From Rubrivivax sp. (GTDB taxonomy: Bacteria; Pseudomonadota; Gammaproteobacteria; Burkholderiales; Burkholderiaceae_C), in contig JAHBZT010000001.1 of NCBI GenBank assembly GCA_019635315.1, positions 1,596,001 through 1,660,000 on the forward strand: DNA of 64,000 bases. Direction: 5' to 3'. The position numbers and the translations under genes are program-made. Of this stretch, positions 28,740-37,944 are shown one piece after another. Below the pieces are notes generated by a model. The model saw only the letters and a program-made list of their open reading frames with translations. It was not told the DNA's origin and ran no database searches. Within the stretch, counting starts at the first letter, position 1. Every line of letters starts with the position of its first letter.

Positions 28740-30205
28740 CAGGCCAGCGCCTCGTCGGCCGGCGCAAGCTGCTCGACGAACTTGCGCACCGCATAGCGCG
28801 CCAGGCGCAGGTCGGCGGCCCAGAAGTCGGCCGGCAGCCCGGCCTTGCGCTTGAGCGCACGCAGGAAGTCCGCCGGCTCCGGCAGCTGCGCCCAGACCTG
28901 CGGCAGGAAGGTCGCGCTGCGGCCGCGCCATTCGAGGATCACGCCGTCGATGCCCGGGCGCAGCAGGCGGTGGACCTGTGCCTCGCTGGCCGCGGCCAGC
29001 CACTCGGCGGTGCCCAGCACCGAAACCTCGATCTCGAGGTCGACATACTCGTCCGGCGCCAGCGGATCGAAGCGCGGGTCGGCGAAGGCGGCGGCCATCG
29101 CATGCGCGCGCACGTCGTCGCCGAGCGCGCGATGGGCCTGCAGCGAGCCGATGCAGCCGCGCAACTCGCCTTCGCGGCGCAGCGTCACGAAGCTGGCGCC
29201 AGGGGCGGCCAGCGCCGGGTGCTCGGGCTCGGCGGCCATCGCCAGGCCCAGACCGGCGGCGATCACGTTGCGCGCCCGCGCCAGCAGCGCGGCACCGAGC
29301 TGGACCTCGGTGTGCGCCGCGACGGCATCCGACGCGTCGCGGCCGGCCACCGGCGACGCGGCGGCCGCGTCGCCGGCGCGTGCCGCGACGGCCGGCGGCG
29401 CCTCGAAGGCCACCGCGGCATAGCCGACGACGCGGCGGCGGTCGCCGGCCGTGTCGCCCGAATTGCGCAGGTCGAGCAGCCGCGGCACCAGGCCCCGGCG
29501 CTGCGCGACGAGCAGCGCGCCTGCCAGCGGCGTGGCACCGCAGGCTTCGTCGTGGTCCAGGCCGGGGTCCAGGCGCAGCACGCGGTCGATGGTCGCGCGG
29601 TCGCGTGCGCGGGCCGCGTCGTAGGGCAGGTAGTGCGAGAGGTCGGAGCTGACGACGACCAGCGTCTCGTCGCCGCCCCACAGCCGCTCGAGCAGCTCGG
29701 CGACCTGCGGCGCGTCGGCGCGGCCGACGGCCAACGGGACCAGCGTGAAGTCGCCGAGCACGCGCTGCAGGAACGGCAGCTGCACCTCCAGCGCATGTTC
29801 CTCGGCATGCACGGTGTCGCTGGCGACGACCTGCGGCAGGTCGGCGAGCGCGGCCAGCGCGTCGCGGTCCACCGGCACGCGGCCCAGCGGCGTCGCGAAG
29901 GCCGCTGCCTGCGGCACGGCGATGCCGCGCAGCGCGACGCGGTGCGTGGGCCCGAGCAGCACGACGCGGCGCAGGCGGCCGCGCGCCGGCCGCAGCCTGG
30001 CGTAGGCCTGCGCGGCGATGGGCCCGGAGTACAGGTAGCCGGCATGCGGCACGAGCAGCATCTTCGGCACCATCGCGCCGGGCGTGACCGGCACGCCGGC
30101 GAGCAGGTGGTCGACCTCCTGCGCCAGCGCCGCTGCCGTGCCCGCGTAGAAGCGCCCCGCCACGGCGGGGGAGCGGGTTTCGGCTGGGGATCCTGCGGCC
30201 GCCAT
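28739..30205 (-). CDS. AmrB-AmrA (MEMO1-AMMECR1) fusion protein
   Basis: 488 aa. The N-terminal half (about 15-270) is a MEMO-like dioxygenase-fold domain (VPHAGYLYSGPIAAQAY, LLGPTHR, SSDLSHYLPY). The C-terminal half (about 300-488) is an AMMECR1 domain (SFVTLRREGELRGCIGSL, FLPQVW). The two are fused in one chain here. Start ATG 30205 is chosen because AGGAGGT lies 5 nt upstream; an upstream in-frame start at 30253 lacks one. It is coupled to amrS by TGATG. Cytoplasmic, function uncertain. Confidence 0.92.
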   Translation of the reverse strand: MAAAGSPAETRSPAVAGRFYAGTAAALAQEVDHLLAGVPVTPGAMVPKMLLVPHAGYLYSGPIAAQAYARLRPARGRLRRVVLLGPTHRVALRGIAVPQAAAFATPLGRVPVDRDALAALADLPQVVASDTVHAEEHALEVQLPFLQRVLGDFTLVPLAVGRADAPQVAELLERLWGGDETLVVVSSDLSHYLPYDAARARDRATIDRVLRLDPGLDHDEACGATPLAGALLVAQRRGLVPRLLDLRNSGDTAGDRRRVVGYAAVAFEAPPAVAARAGDAAAASPVAGRDASDAVAAHTEVQLGAALLARARNVIAAGLGLAMAAEPEHPALAAPGASFVTLRREGELRGCIGSLQAHRALGDDVRAHAMAAAFADPRFDPLAPDEYVDLEIEVSVLGTAEWLAAASEAQVHRLLRPGIDGVILEWRGRSATFLPQVWAQLPEPADFLRALKRKAGLPADFWAADLRLARYAVRKFVEQLAPADEALA

Positions 30206-30345
30206 GGCACCTCCTGGTGGCCGCGCCGCGTCGGTGCGCGCACTGACGACCACGGCTCCCAGATGCGCCCGTATCGCGTGGCTTCAAGCCCGCGGGCGCC
30301 AGGGCTGCCGTCGCCGCCGCGGGCCGCCCGGCCCTAGGATGCGCC

Positions 30346-31551
30346 GTGGCCCCGCCCGTGATCCTGTTCGGCGCCTTCGACCGGCACAACATCGGCGACC
30401 TGCTGTTCGCGCAGGTCGCCGCGGCGCTGCTGCCCGGGCGCCGGCTGCTCTTCGCCGGGCTGGCCGACCGCGACCTGCGGCCCTGCGGCGGCCACCAGGT
30501 CGTCGCGCTGCGGCGGCTGGCCGCCAGCGCGCAGGCCGCCGGGGCGACGCTTCTGCATGTCGGCGGCGAACTGCTGACCTGCAGCGCCTGGCAGGCCGCG
30601 GTCATGCTGCTGCGGGCGGACGAGGCGCCGGCGGCCATCGGCTATCTCGCACAGCGGCCTGCCGAGCGCCGCGCCTGGCTGCAGCGCCTGTTCGGCAGCG
30701 ACGAGCAGGCGCCGTACGCGGTGTCGCGCCAGCAGCATCCCGGGCTGGCGCGGGTCGCCTTCGCCGCGGTCGGCGGCGCCGACCTGGACCATGCGGACCC
30801 GGCGCTGCGCGCCGAGGTGCTGGGCAAGCTGCGCGCGGCCGACGCGCTGAGCGTGCGCGAGGCGCGCACCGCCGCGCACCTGGCCGCCGCCGGCATCGCG
30901 GCCGCCGTGGTGCCCGACCCGGCGGTCATGACGGCCGAGCTGTTCGGCGAGACCATCGCGCGCGCGGCCGCGGCCGGTGAAGCGGCCGCGCTGCGCGGTG
31001 CCTGGGCCGCGGGCTACCTGGCGGTGCAGTTCAGCGCCGAGTTCGGCGACCACGGCTCGCTGCGCGAGATCGCGCGCCAGCTCGACCAGGTGTGCGCCGC
31101 CAGCGGCCTGGGCGTGGCGCTGTTCCGTGCCGGCGCCGCGCCCTGGCACGACGCACTCGCCGGCCTGGAGCAGGTCGCGGCCTGGATGCGGCCGGGTGCG
31201 GCGCGCGTCTTGCGCTCGCCGGACCTGTGGGCGGTGTGCGCGCTGATCGCCGGCAGCCGCGGCTTCTGCGGCAGCAGCCTGCACGGGCGCATCGTCGCCA
31301 CGGCCTTCGGGCTGCCGCGCCTGAACCTGCGCGCGCCGGTCGCCGCCGCACGCAGCGGCAAGCAGGCCGCCTATGCAGCGACCTGGGACGCCGCCGGTGC
31401 GCCGGCCGAGGTCGAGCTGCCGGCGATCGCCAGCGGCCTGCAGGCGGCGCTGGCGCGTCCGGCCGCGCTGCTGCGGCAGCAGGCGCGCGAGCAGGCGGCG
31501 GTCTACCGGCAGGCCTTCGCGGCGCAGATGGCGGCGCTGGACGAGGGCTGA
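30346..31551 (+). CDS. polysaccharide pyruvyl transferase-family protein
   Basis: 401 aa from GTG 30346. The N-terminus FGAFDRHNIGDLLFAQ is the typical opening of the pyruvyl transferase fold, and FCGSSLHGRIVATAFG near residue 305 is the conserved SSLHG block. The family adds ketal pyruvate from phosphoenolpyruvate to sugars. No polysaccharide cluster surrounds it, so the acceptor is unknown. A -10-like TAGGAT (30335-30340) ends only 5 nt before the GTG, so the mRNA may be leaderless. Divergent from the AmrB-AmrA gene. Confidence 0.8.
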   Translation: MAPPVILFGAFDRHNIGDLLFAQVAAALLPGRRLLFAGLADRDLRPCGGHQVVALRRLAASAQAAGATLLHVGGELLTCSAWQAAVMLLRADEAPAAIGYLAQRPAERRAWLQRLFGSDEQAPYAVSRQQHPGLARVAFAAVGGADLDHADPALRAEVLGKLRAADALSVREARTAAHLAAAGIAAAVVPDPAVMTAELFGETIARAAAAGEAAALRGAWAAGYLAVQFSAEFGDHGSLREIARQLDQVCAASGLGVALFRAGAAPWHDALAGLEQVAAWMRPGAARVLRSPDLWAVCALIAGSRGFCGSSLHGRIVATAFGLPRLNLRAPVAAARSGKQAAYAATWDAAGAPAEVELPAIASGLQAALARPAALLRQQAREQAAVYRQAFAAQMAALDEG

Positions 31552-31596
31552 GCGCAGGCTTCCAGAGCCGGCGCGCCGGCGCCGGCCGGGCGGCAT

Positions 31597-34416
31597 CTAC
31601 GCGGCGACACGCCGGCGCAGCAGCCACTTGCGCGCCTCGCCGAACCACAGCACGCCGCTGGCCATCGCGACGCAGACCGCCCACTGCGGCGCGCTCAGCG
31701 GCACGGTGCCGAAGGCGAGGTTGAGCGCCGGCAGGTGCACGACCGCCGCCTGCAGCAGCAACGAGACGACGACCGCGCCCCACAGCCAGCGGTTGGCGAA
31801 CAGGTGCACGAAGGCGCTGGCCGTCTCCGAGCGCGCATTGAAGCAGTTGAACAGCTGCGCCAGCACCAGCACCGTGAAGGCGGCGGTGCGCGCCTTCGCC
31901 AGCGACTCCTCGCCCTCGATCAGCCCGCCGGGCAGGTACAGGTCCAGCGTCGCCAGCGACAGCAGCGCCATCACCAGGCCGACCGCCAGGATGCCGCGCC
32001 ACATGCGGCCGTCGATCGCGCGCGCGCCCGGGCGCCGCGGCGCACGCGCCATCGCGTCGTCGGTCGGCGGGTCCACGCCCATCGCCAGCGCCGGGCCGGC
32101 GTCGGTCATCAGGTTGATCCACAGGATCTGCGTCGCCAGCAGCGGCAGCACCAGCGCCTCGCCGCTGCCGGCCAGGCCGATCACGCCGGCGCCGATCACG
32201 CCCAGGAAGACGGTCAGCACCTCGCCCATGTTGGACGACAGCAGGTAGCGCAGGCACTTGCGCAGGTTGTCGTAGATCGCGCGGCCCTCGCGCACCGCGG
32301 CGACGATGGTCGCGAAGTTGTCGTCGGCGAGGATCATCTTCGCCGCCTGCTTGGTGACCTCGGTGCCGGTGACGCCCATCGCGATGCCGATGTCGGCCGA
32401 CTTCAGCGCCGGCGCGTCGTTGACGCCGTCGCCGGTCATCGCGACGACCTGGCCGTCGGCCTGCAGCGCGTCGACGATGCGCAGCTTGTGCACCGGCGCG
32501 ACGCGCGCGTAGACCGCCGTCGCGCGCACCGCGGCGGCGAAGGCCTGCGCGTCCAGCCGGTCCAGCTCGGGGCCGGTCAGCACGCGCGCGCCGGGGCCGA
32601 CGATGCCCAGGTCGGCGGCGATGCGCGCCGCGGTGCGCGGGTGGTCGCCGGTGATCATCAGCACCCGGATGCCGGCGCGCTGCGCCTCGGCGATCGCGGC
32701 GGCGGCCTCGGGCCGCGGCGGGTCGATGATGCCGACGCTGCCGACGTAGACGAGTTCCTGCTCCAGCCCGTCCGGCGTGCCGCCGCCGGCCGCCAGCACC
32801 GCGGCGGACTCGGCCGCCGTCAGCGGCCGGTAGGCCACGGCCAGCGCGCGCAGCGCCTCGTCGCCCAGGCGGTCGACATCGGCCAGCGCCCGCGCGCGCG
32901 CGGCCTCGTCCAGCGGCAGCACCTCGGCGCCCACGCGCTGGCGCGTGCAGCGCGCGATCAGCACGTCGGGCGCACCCTTGGCGACCAGCAGCAGCTCGCC
33001 GCCCTGGTCCTCGTCGCGCTCGATGGTCGACATCATCTTGCGCTCGGACGTGAACGGGATCTCGGCGACGCGGCGGAAGCGGCGCTGGCGCGCCTCGTGC
33101 ACACCGAGCTTGCGCTCGGCGACCAGGAAGGCGGCCTCGGTGGGGTCGCCCTGGATCTCCCACTCGCCGCTGTCGGCCTGGCGCAGGCTGGCGTTGCCGG
33201 CCAGGCTGCCGCGGCTGAGCACGACGAGGTGCTCCTTGTGCACCGGCCCGCCGGTCAGCGGCGCGCCGGCGTGCTCCAGATGGCCTTCGGGCACGTAGCC
33301 GGCGCCGGTGACGCGGCTGCCGCCGCTGGCGCTGGCCACGCGCTCGATGGTCATCTCCGAGCGCGTCAGCGTGCCGGTCTTGTCCGAGCAGATCACCGAA
33401 GCGCAGCCCAGCGTCTCCACCGACGACAGCTTCCTGACGATGGCGTGGCGCGCGGCCATGCGGCGCACGCCCAGCGCGAGCACCACCGACAGGATGGCCG
33501 GCAGCCCCTCGGGCACCGCGGCCACGGCCAGCGAGACGCCGAGCAGCAGCACCGTGATCACGTCCGACGCGCTGCGCACCTCGGACAGCAGCAGCACGGT
33601 CGCGACGACGACGACGGCGATCACGACCACCGCCCGGCCGAGCATGCGCCCGATGCCGGCGACCTCGCGCTGCAGCGGCGTCGGCTCCTCGGCCGTCGTC
33701 TCCAGCAGGTGCGCGATGGCGCCGACCTGGGTCGCCATGCCGGTGGCGGTGACGACCGCGCGGCCGCTGCCGGCGGCCACCGCCGAGCCGCGGAAGACCA
33801 TGTTCAGCCGGTCGCCCAGTGCCGCCGGCGCGGCCAGCGTGGCGGCGTCCTTCAGCACCGGCTCGCTCTCGCCGGTCAGCGACGCCTCCTGCACGCGCAG
33901 CGTGGCGGCCTGCAGCAGCCGCGCGTCGGCGCCGACCGCGTCGCCTTCGGCCAGCACCAGCAGGTCGCCGCGCACCAGGGTCTCGCTGGGCACGCGCTGC
34001 ACGCGGCCGTCGCGCAGCACGGCCGAGGTCGGCGCCGCCAGGCGGGCGAGCGCGGCGACCGCGCTCTCGGCGCGTGCCTCCTGCGCGTAGCCCAGCGCCG
34101 CGTTGAGCAGCACGACGGCGACGATCACGACGGCGTCGACCGGCCAGCCGTGGCGGCCCTCGACGGCCCAGGCCACCAGCGCGATCGCCACCGCCACCAG
34201 CAGCAGCAGGACCAGCGGATCCTGGAACTGCGCGAGCAGGCGGCGCCAGGCCGGCACCGGCGGCACCGCCTTCAGCAGGTTGGGGCCGTCGGCAGCGAGC
34301 CGGCGCGCGGCCTCGGCCGTGCTCAGGCCGCGCTCGGCGTCGCTGGCGAGCGCCTGCACGACCGCCTCGGCGGCCCGCAGCGAGGGATCGGTCGGCGGTT
34401 CGGTGACGGTCGGCAA
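31597..34416 (-). CDS. P-type cation ATPase, Ca2+/Mg2+ (P2A)-like
   Basis: 939 aa, normal for the family. The N-terminal cation ATPase domain, the TM4 motif VPEGLP of Ca2+-type pumps, phosphorylation site Asp345 in DKTGTLT, and hinge MTGDGVNDAPALKSAD followed by six C-terminal helices are all present. It pumps a divalent cation across the inner membrane at the expense of ATP; the PEGLP motif favours Ca2+ (or Mn2+) over heavy metals. The only start in frame is TTG 34416. No metalloregulator is adjacent. Convergent with the pyruvyl transferase-like gene, 45 bp apart. Confidence 0.92.
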   Translation of the reverse strand: MPTVTEPPTDPSLRAAEAVVQALASDAERGLSTAEAARRLAADGPNLLKAVPPVPAWRRLLAQFQDPLVLLLLVAVAIALVAWAVEGRHGWPVDAVVIVAVVLLNAALGYAQEARAESAVAALARLAAPTSAVLRDGRVQRVPSETLVRGDLLVLAEGDAVGADARLLQAATLRVQEASLTGESEPVLKDAATLAAPAALGDRLNMVFRGSAVAAGSGRAVVTATGMATQVGAIAHLLETTAEEPTPLQREVAGIGRMLGRAVVVIAVVVVATVLLLSEVRSASDVITVLLLGVSLAVAAVPEGLPAILSVVLALGVRRMAARHAIVRKLSSVETLGCASVICSDKTGTLTRSEMTIERVASASGGSRVTGAGYVPEGHLEHAGAPLTGGPVHKEHLVVLSRGSLAGNASLRQADSGEWEIQGDPTEAAFLVAERKLGVHEARQRRFRRVAEIPFTSERKMMSTIERDEDQGGELLLVAKGAPDVLIARCTRQRVGAEVLPLDEAARARALADVDRLGDEALRALAVAYRPLTAAESAAVLAAGGGTPDGLEQELVYVGSVGIIDPPRPEAAAAIAEAQRAGIRVLMITGDHPRTAARIAADLGIVGPGARVLTGPELDRLDAQAFAAAVRATAVYARVAPVHKLRIVDALQADGQVVAMTGDGVNDAPALKSADIGIAMGVTGTEVTKQAAKMILADDNFATIVAAVREGRAIYDNLRKCLRYLLSSNMGEVLTVFLGVIGAGVIGLAGSGEALVLPLLATQILWINLMTDAGPALAMGVDPPTDDAMARAPRRPGARAIDGRMWRGILAVGLVMALLSLATLDLYLPGGLIEGEESLAKARTAAFTVLVLAQLFNCFNARSETASAFVHLFANRWLWGAVVVSLLLQAAVVHLPALNLAFGTVPLSAPQWAVCVAMASGVLWFGEARKWLLRRRVAA

Positions 34417-34611
34417 CGCAGCGCTCTCGCGGGCAGGGGCGCGATGGACGCGGGGGCGGCACCGCCTCGGCGCATGGTAACGGTGCCGCCTGGCAACGAT
34501 TGTTCACACCTGGTGACGAACCCGCGGGTATCGGCGGGTGTCCAGTCCCCTCTGTACAGACGAACCGCGCGGCAACCCGCCGCCGCGGGCGCAACGACCA
34601 GGAGGACGTCG

Positions 34612-35925
34612 ATGACCACCCCCCGAACCGCGGGCACGCGCCGCCGTGCCCCGAGCGCGCTCCCTGCGCCGAAGGCCGCAGCGCCGGCCGGCCGCGCGGC
34701 CGCCGCGCTGTGCGCACTGCTGCTGGCGGCCTGTGGCGGCGGCGGCGGCGCGCCGGACGACCCGCGCGCCACGCCGTCGGGCACCGGCAGCATCGCGCTG
34801 GCCCCGGCGCCGGGCCTGCCGGCCGGTGCCGCGCCGCAGCCCGGCGCACCCTACCGCTGCGGCAACGTCTCGCTGGGCACGGCGCGCAGCGACGACATCC
34901 AGGTGCCCGACGGCGAGGTCTGCGTGCTCGCCGGCACCACGGTGGACGGCAACATCCAGGTCGGCCGCGGCAGCGTGCTCGACGCGCGCGGCGTGACCGT
35001 CGTCGGCAACGTGCAGGGCGAGGGCGCCGCCAGCGTCGTGCTCGTGGATGCCAGCGTCGGCGGCTCGGTGCAGCTCGAGCAGGGCGGCAGCGGGGTGGTG
35101 GCCGACAGCCGCGTCACCGGCGACGTGCAGTTCGACGCGCAGCGCGGCGCGCTGGCGGCGCAGGCCAACCAGATCGGCGGCAACCTGCAGGCCATGGCCA
35201 ACCGCGGCGGCCTCACGCTGATCGGCAACCGCATCGTCGGCAACCTGCAGTGCAAGGACAACGACCCGGCGCCGCGCGGGCGCGACAACGTCGCCGCCTC
35301 GCTCGAGGACCAGTGCGCCGCGCTGCAGGCGCCGCAGCTGCCGCCGCCGGACACCAGCGACTGGCCGCCGCTGGTGCCGCCGGTGTCGCCGCTGCCGCCG
35401 GCCGAGGGGCCGACGCTGCCGATCGCCGTCTGGCCCGACGGCGAGAACGTCAGCTGCCGCGACCGCAGCCTGGGGGCGCTGAATGTCGCCAACGTCGTCG
35501 TGCCGGCCGGCGCACGCTGCGAACTGCGCGGCACGCGGCTCACCGGCAACCTGCTGGTCGAGGCCGGCGCGACGGTCGACCTGCGCGACGCCGTCATCGC
35601 CGGCAACGTGCAGGCCGACGGCGCGCAACGGCTGTGGCTTGGCGGCGGCCGTGTCGGCGGTTCGGTGCAGATCGAGCGCAGCCAGGCGGCGACGCTGGAC
35701 GGCACGGTGGTCGGCGGCTCGGTGCAGCTGAAGGCCAACGGCGCGCTGCTGTGGCTGCAGGCGCTGCAGGTCACCGGCGACATCCAGCTCTTCGACAACC
35801 GCGGCGGCGCCACGCTGGTCGACAACCGCGCCGGCGGCAACCTGCAGTGCAAGGACAACCAGCCGGCGCCCACCGGCGGCGGCAACCGCGCGGCCTCCAA
35901 GGAGGACCAGTGCCGGGCGCTCTGA
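34612..35925 (+). CDS. lipoprotein of two similar beta-solenoid-like halves
   Basis: 437 aa; AGGAGG precedes ATG 34612. Lipobox LLAAC with Cys41. Two homologous halves (about 75-240 and 285-437) each run through short repeats of the type GNIQV/GSVQL/GNLQ, spaced like rungs of a beta-solenoid. Each half ends with GNLQCKDN(D/Q)PAP followed by N.AAS.EDQC. Two Cys occur at equivalent places in each half. A Pro-rich linker (about 245-280) joins them. It resembles polymer-forming bactofilin-like proteins only in its repeat style. Function unknown; a surface or periplasmic scaffold is plausible. Confidence 0.8.
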   Translation: MTTPRTAGTRRRAPSALPAPKAAAPAGRAAAALCALLLAACGGGGGAPDDPRATPSGTGSIALAPAPGLPAGAAPQPGAPYRCGNVSLGTARSDDIQVPDGEVCVLAGTTVDGNIQVGRGSVLDARGVTVVGNVQGEGAASVVLVDASVGGSVQLEQGGSGVVADSRVTGDVQFDAQRGALAAQANQIGGNLQAMANRGGLTLIGNRIVGNLQCKDNDPAPRGRDNVAASLEDQCAALQAPQLPPPDTSDWPPLVPPVSPLPPAEGPTLPIAVWPDGENVSCRDRSLGALNVANVVVPAGARCELRGTRLTGNLLVEAGATVDLRDAVIAGNVQADGAQRLWLGGGRVGGSVQIERSQAATLDGTVVGGSVQLKANGALLWLQALQVTGDIQLFDNRGGATLVDNRAGGNLQCKDNQPAPTGGGNRAASKEDQCRAL

Positions 35926-35961
35926 GGTTCCGAAGCTGACCGCGTGCCGGGCCGGCGCCGG

Positions 35962-36309
35962 TCAGGTCCGGCGTGCCCAGTCGGCGGCGTCGAAGCCGAC
36001 GCTGATGCTGCCGTCGGCCCAGACGACGACCGGGCGCCGGATCACGCCGGGCTGGCGCCGCATCAGCGCCCGCGCCGACGCGGCGTCGACGACCGCCGCG
36101 CGCTCGTCGTCCGGCAGCCGGCGCCAGGTCGTGCCCTGGCGGTTGAGCAGCCGCTCCCAGCCGAGCGCGGCGATCCAGCCTGCCAGGGCCGCGTCCGGCA
36201 CGCCGTCCTTGCGGAAGTCGTGGAATCGATGGGGCTGGCCCCGTTCGCCCAGCCAGGCGCGGGCGCGCCGGACGGTGTCGCAGTTCGCAAGGCCATGCAC
36301 GGTGATCAC
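35962..36309 (-). CDS. YffB-like ArsC/Spx-family thioredoxin-fold protein
   Basis: 115 aa from GTG 36309. HGLANCDTVRRARAWL carries the single Cys-X3-Arg of the ArsC/Spx fold, and RFHDFRKDG and GTTWRRL match the YffB subgroup of the ArsC family. Such proteins are putative glutathione-dependent reductases; arsenate reduction is not supported by any ars neighbour. GTG 36309 overlaps the stop of the upstream transporter gene (GTGA), so it is cotranscribed with it. Confidence 0.88.
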   Translation of the reverse strand: MITVHGLANCDTVRRARAWLGERGQPHRFHDFRKDGVPDAALAGWIAALGWERLLNRQGTTWRRLPDDERAAVVDAASARALMRRQPGVIRRPVVVWADGSISVGFDAADWARRT

Positions 36310-37886
36310 CAGGGTCGTCCTCCCGATTCGCGAGCGGCCTGGCGCTGCCAGCGCGGCAGCCGCTCGATGGCGCCGAAGATTGCCTGAACGGCGACGGCCA
36401 GCAGCGCGGCCGGCACCGCGCCGGCCATCATCTGCGTCGCGTCGTTGACCGCCAGGCCGGCGACGATGCGCTCGCCCAGCCCGCCGGCGCCGATGAAGGC
36501 GGCCACGGTCGCGGTGCCGACGTTGATCACCGCGGCGGTCTTCACGCCGGCCAGCAGCGTGGGCCAGGCCAGCGGCAGCTCCACCGCCCGCAGCACCTGC
36601 CCCGGCCGCAGCCCCAGCGCCGCGGCGGCCAGCTGCAGTTCGCGCGGCACGCCGGCCAGACCGGCATGCGTGTTGCGCACGATGGGCAGCAGCGCATAGA
36701 CGAACAGCGCCAGCAGCGCCGGCCAGAAGCCGATCACCCCCAGCAGCGCGATCAGCACCGCCAGCAGGGCCAGCGAGGGCACGGTCTGCAGCACGCCGAC
36801 CGCGCCCATCAGCACGCCGGCCAGCGCCGGCCGCCGGAAGGCCCACACCCCCAGCGGCACGCCGGCGGCGACCGCCAGCGCCAGCGAGCCGAAGACCAGC
36901 GCCAGGTGCTGGCCGAGCAGGCGGCCGAGGTCCGGCGCCAGCAGCCGCTGGACGAAGCCGGCGCGCGGGGCCGCGGCGGGCGCAGCGGTCGCCGGTGCCG
37001 TCGCCGCCGCGCTGCGTGCGAGGAAGTCGCGCGCGACCTCGGCGAAGCCGCGGCCGTCGATCTCGACCTCGGCATTCAGCGCGATCATCGTCGCCTCGTC
37101 GATGCGGCCGGCCAGCGCGGCGGCCAGCGGCGCCTCGTCCAGGCCGGCGCGCATCAGCAGCACGGCGTCGTAGCGCGGGAAGAAGGCGCGGTCGTCGCGC
37201 AGCACGCGCAGCTTCAGGCGGCCGATCTTGGCGTCGGTGGAGTAGACGTCGATCAGGTCGACCTGCCCGCGCGCGAGGGCTTCGTAGGCCAGTCCGTGGT
37301 CCAGCCCGCCGCCCGGCCGCAGCGCCAGGCCGTAGGCGCGCTGCAATGCCGGCCAGCCGTCGGCGCGGACCAGGAATTCGTGCGACAGGCCCGGCCGCAG
37401 CCGCGCCGCGGCCTCGGCCGGCAGGCGCGCGAGGTCCGAGATCGTGACCAGGCCCAGCCGCGCCGCGTCGTCCTCGCGCATCGCCAGCGCGTAGGTGTTG
37501 TTGAAGCCCAGCGGCACCGCCGCCTTGAGCCCGCGCGGCGCCAGCCAGGCGTTGATCTGCGCCAGCGACGCGGTGGCGTCCTCGGGCGCGTCGCGCTTGA
37601 GCAGCTCACGCACGATGGTGCCGGTGTATTCGGGGTAGACCTGCACCGCGCCGCTGGCCAGCGCCTGCTCGAGGATGCCGGTGTTGCCCAGGCCCTGGCG
37701 GTGCTGCGCCGGCACGCCGGCGGCCTGCAGCGTCTGCACGACCAGCTCGCCGAGCACGTAGCTCTCGGTGAAGCGCTTGGAGCCGACGGTCACCGGCTCC
37801 GCGGCCCAGGCCGCGGGCATGGCGCCCGCGAGCGCCAGCAGCAGCACGGACCCCGAGCGCAGCAGGCTTTGCAGGCGGCGCGACAT
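36306..37886 (-). CDS. osmoprotectant ABC transporter, substrate-binding protein fused to permease
   Basis: 526 aa. Signal peptide 1-29, then an OpuAC-type binding domain (about 30-290; VGSKRFTESYVLGEL, YPEYTGTIV, DLIDVYSTDAKIG), then a BPD permease domain (about 310-515) with AAALGLRPGQVLRAVELPLA and the EAA-type loop. Binding domain first and permease second is the layout seen in glycine betaine/choline carriers. No ATP-binding subunit lies in the window, so the partner ATPase must be elsewhere. Divergent from the flavoprotein gene, with 58 bp between. Confidence 0.9.
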   Translation of the reverse strand: MSRRLQSLLRSGSVLLLALAGAMPAAWAAEPVTVGSKRFTESYVLGELVVQTLQAAGVPAQHRQGLGNTGILEQALASGAVQVYPEYTGTIVRELLKRDAPEDATASLAQINAWLAPRGLKAAVPLGFNNTYALAMREDDAARLGLVTISDLARLPAEAAARLRPGLSHEFLVRADGWPALQRAYGLALRPGGGLDHGLAYEALARGQVDLIDVYSTDAKIGRLKLRVLRDDRAFFPRYDAVLLMRAGLDEAPLAAALAGRIDEATMIALNAEVEIDGRGFAEVARDFLARSAAATAPATAAPAAAPRAGFVQRLLAPDLGRLLGQHLALVFGSLALAVAAGVPLGVWAFRRPALAGVLMGAVGVLQTVPSLALLAVLIALLGVIGFWPALLALFVYALLPIVRNTHAGLAGVPRELQLAAAALGLRPGQVLRAVELPLAWPTLLAGVKTAAVINVGTATVAAFIGAGGLGERIVAGLAVNDATQMMAGAVPAALLAVAVQAIFGAIERLPRWQRQAARESGGRPW

Positions 37887-37944
37887 GCTGTCATTCTCCA
37901 CTGCGGCGGGCGGCCGGCGCCGCGCGGCCGCGCGAGGAGCAGAC

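Noticed and set aside
35962-36309. Arsenate reductase ArsC of an arsenic operon
   Set aside because: The sequence fits the YffB subgroup and no arsB, arsR or acr gene is adjacent.
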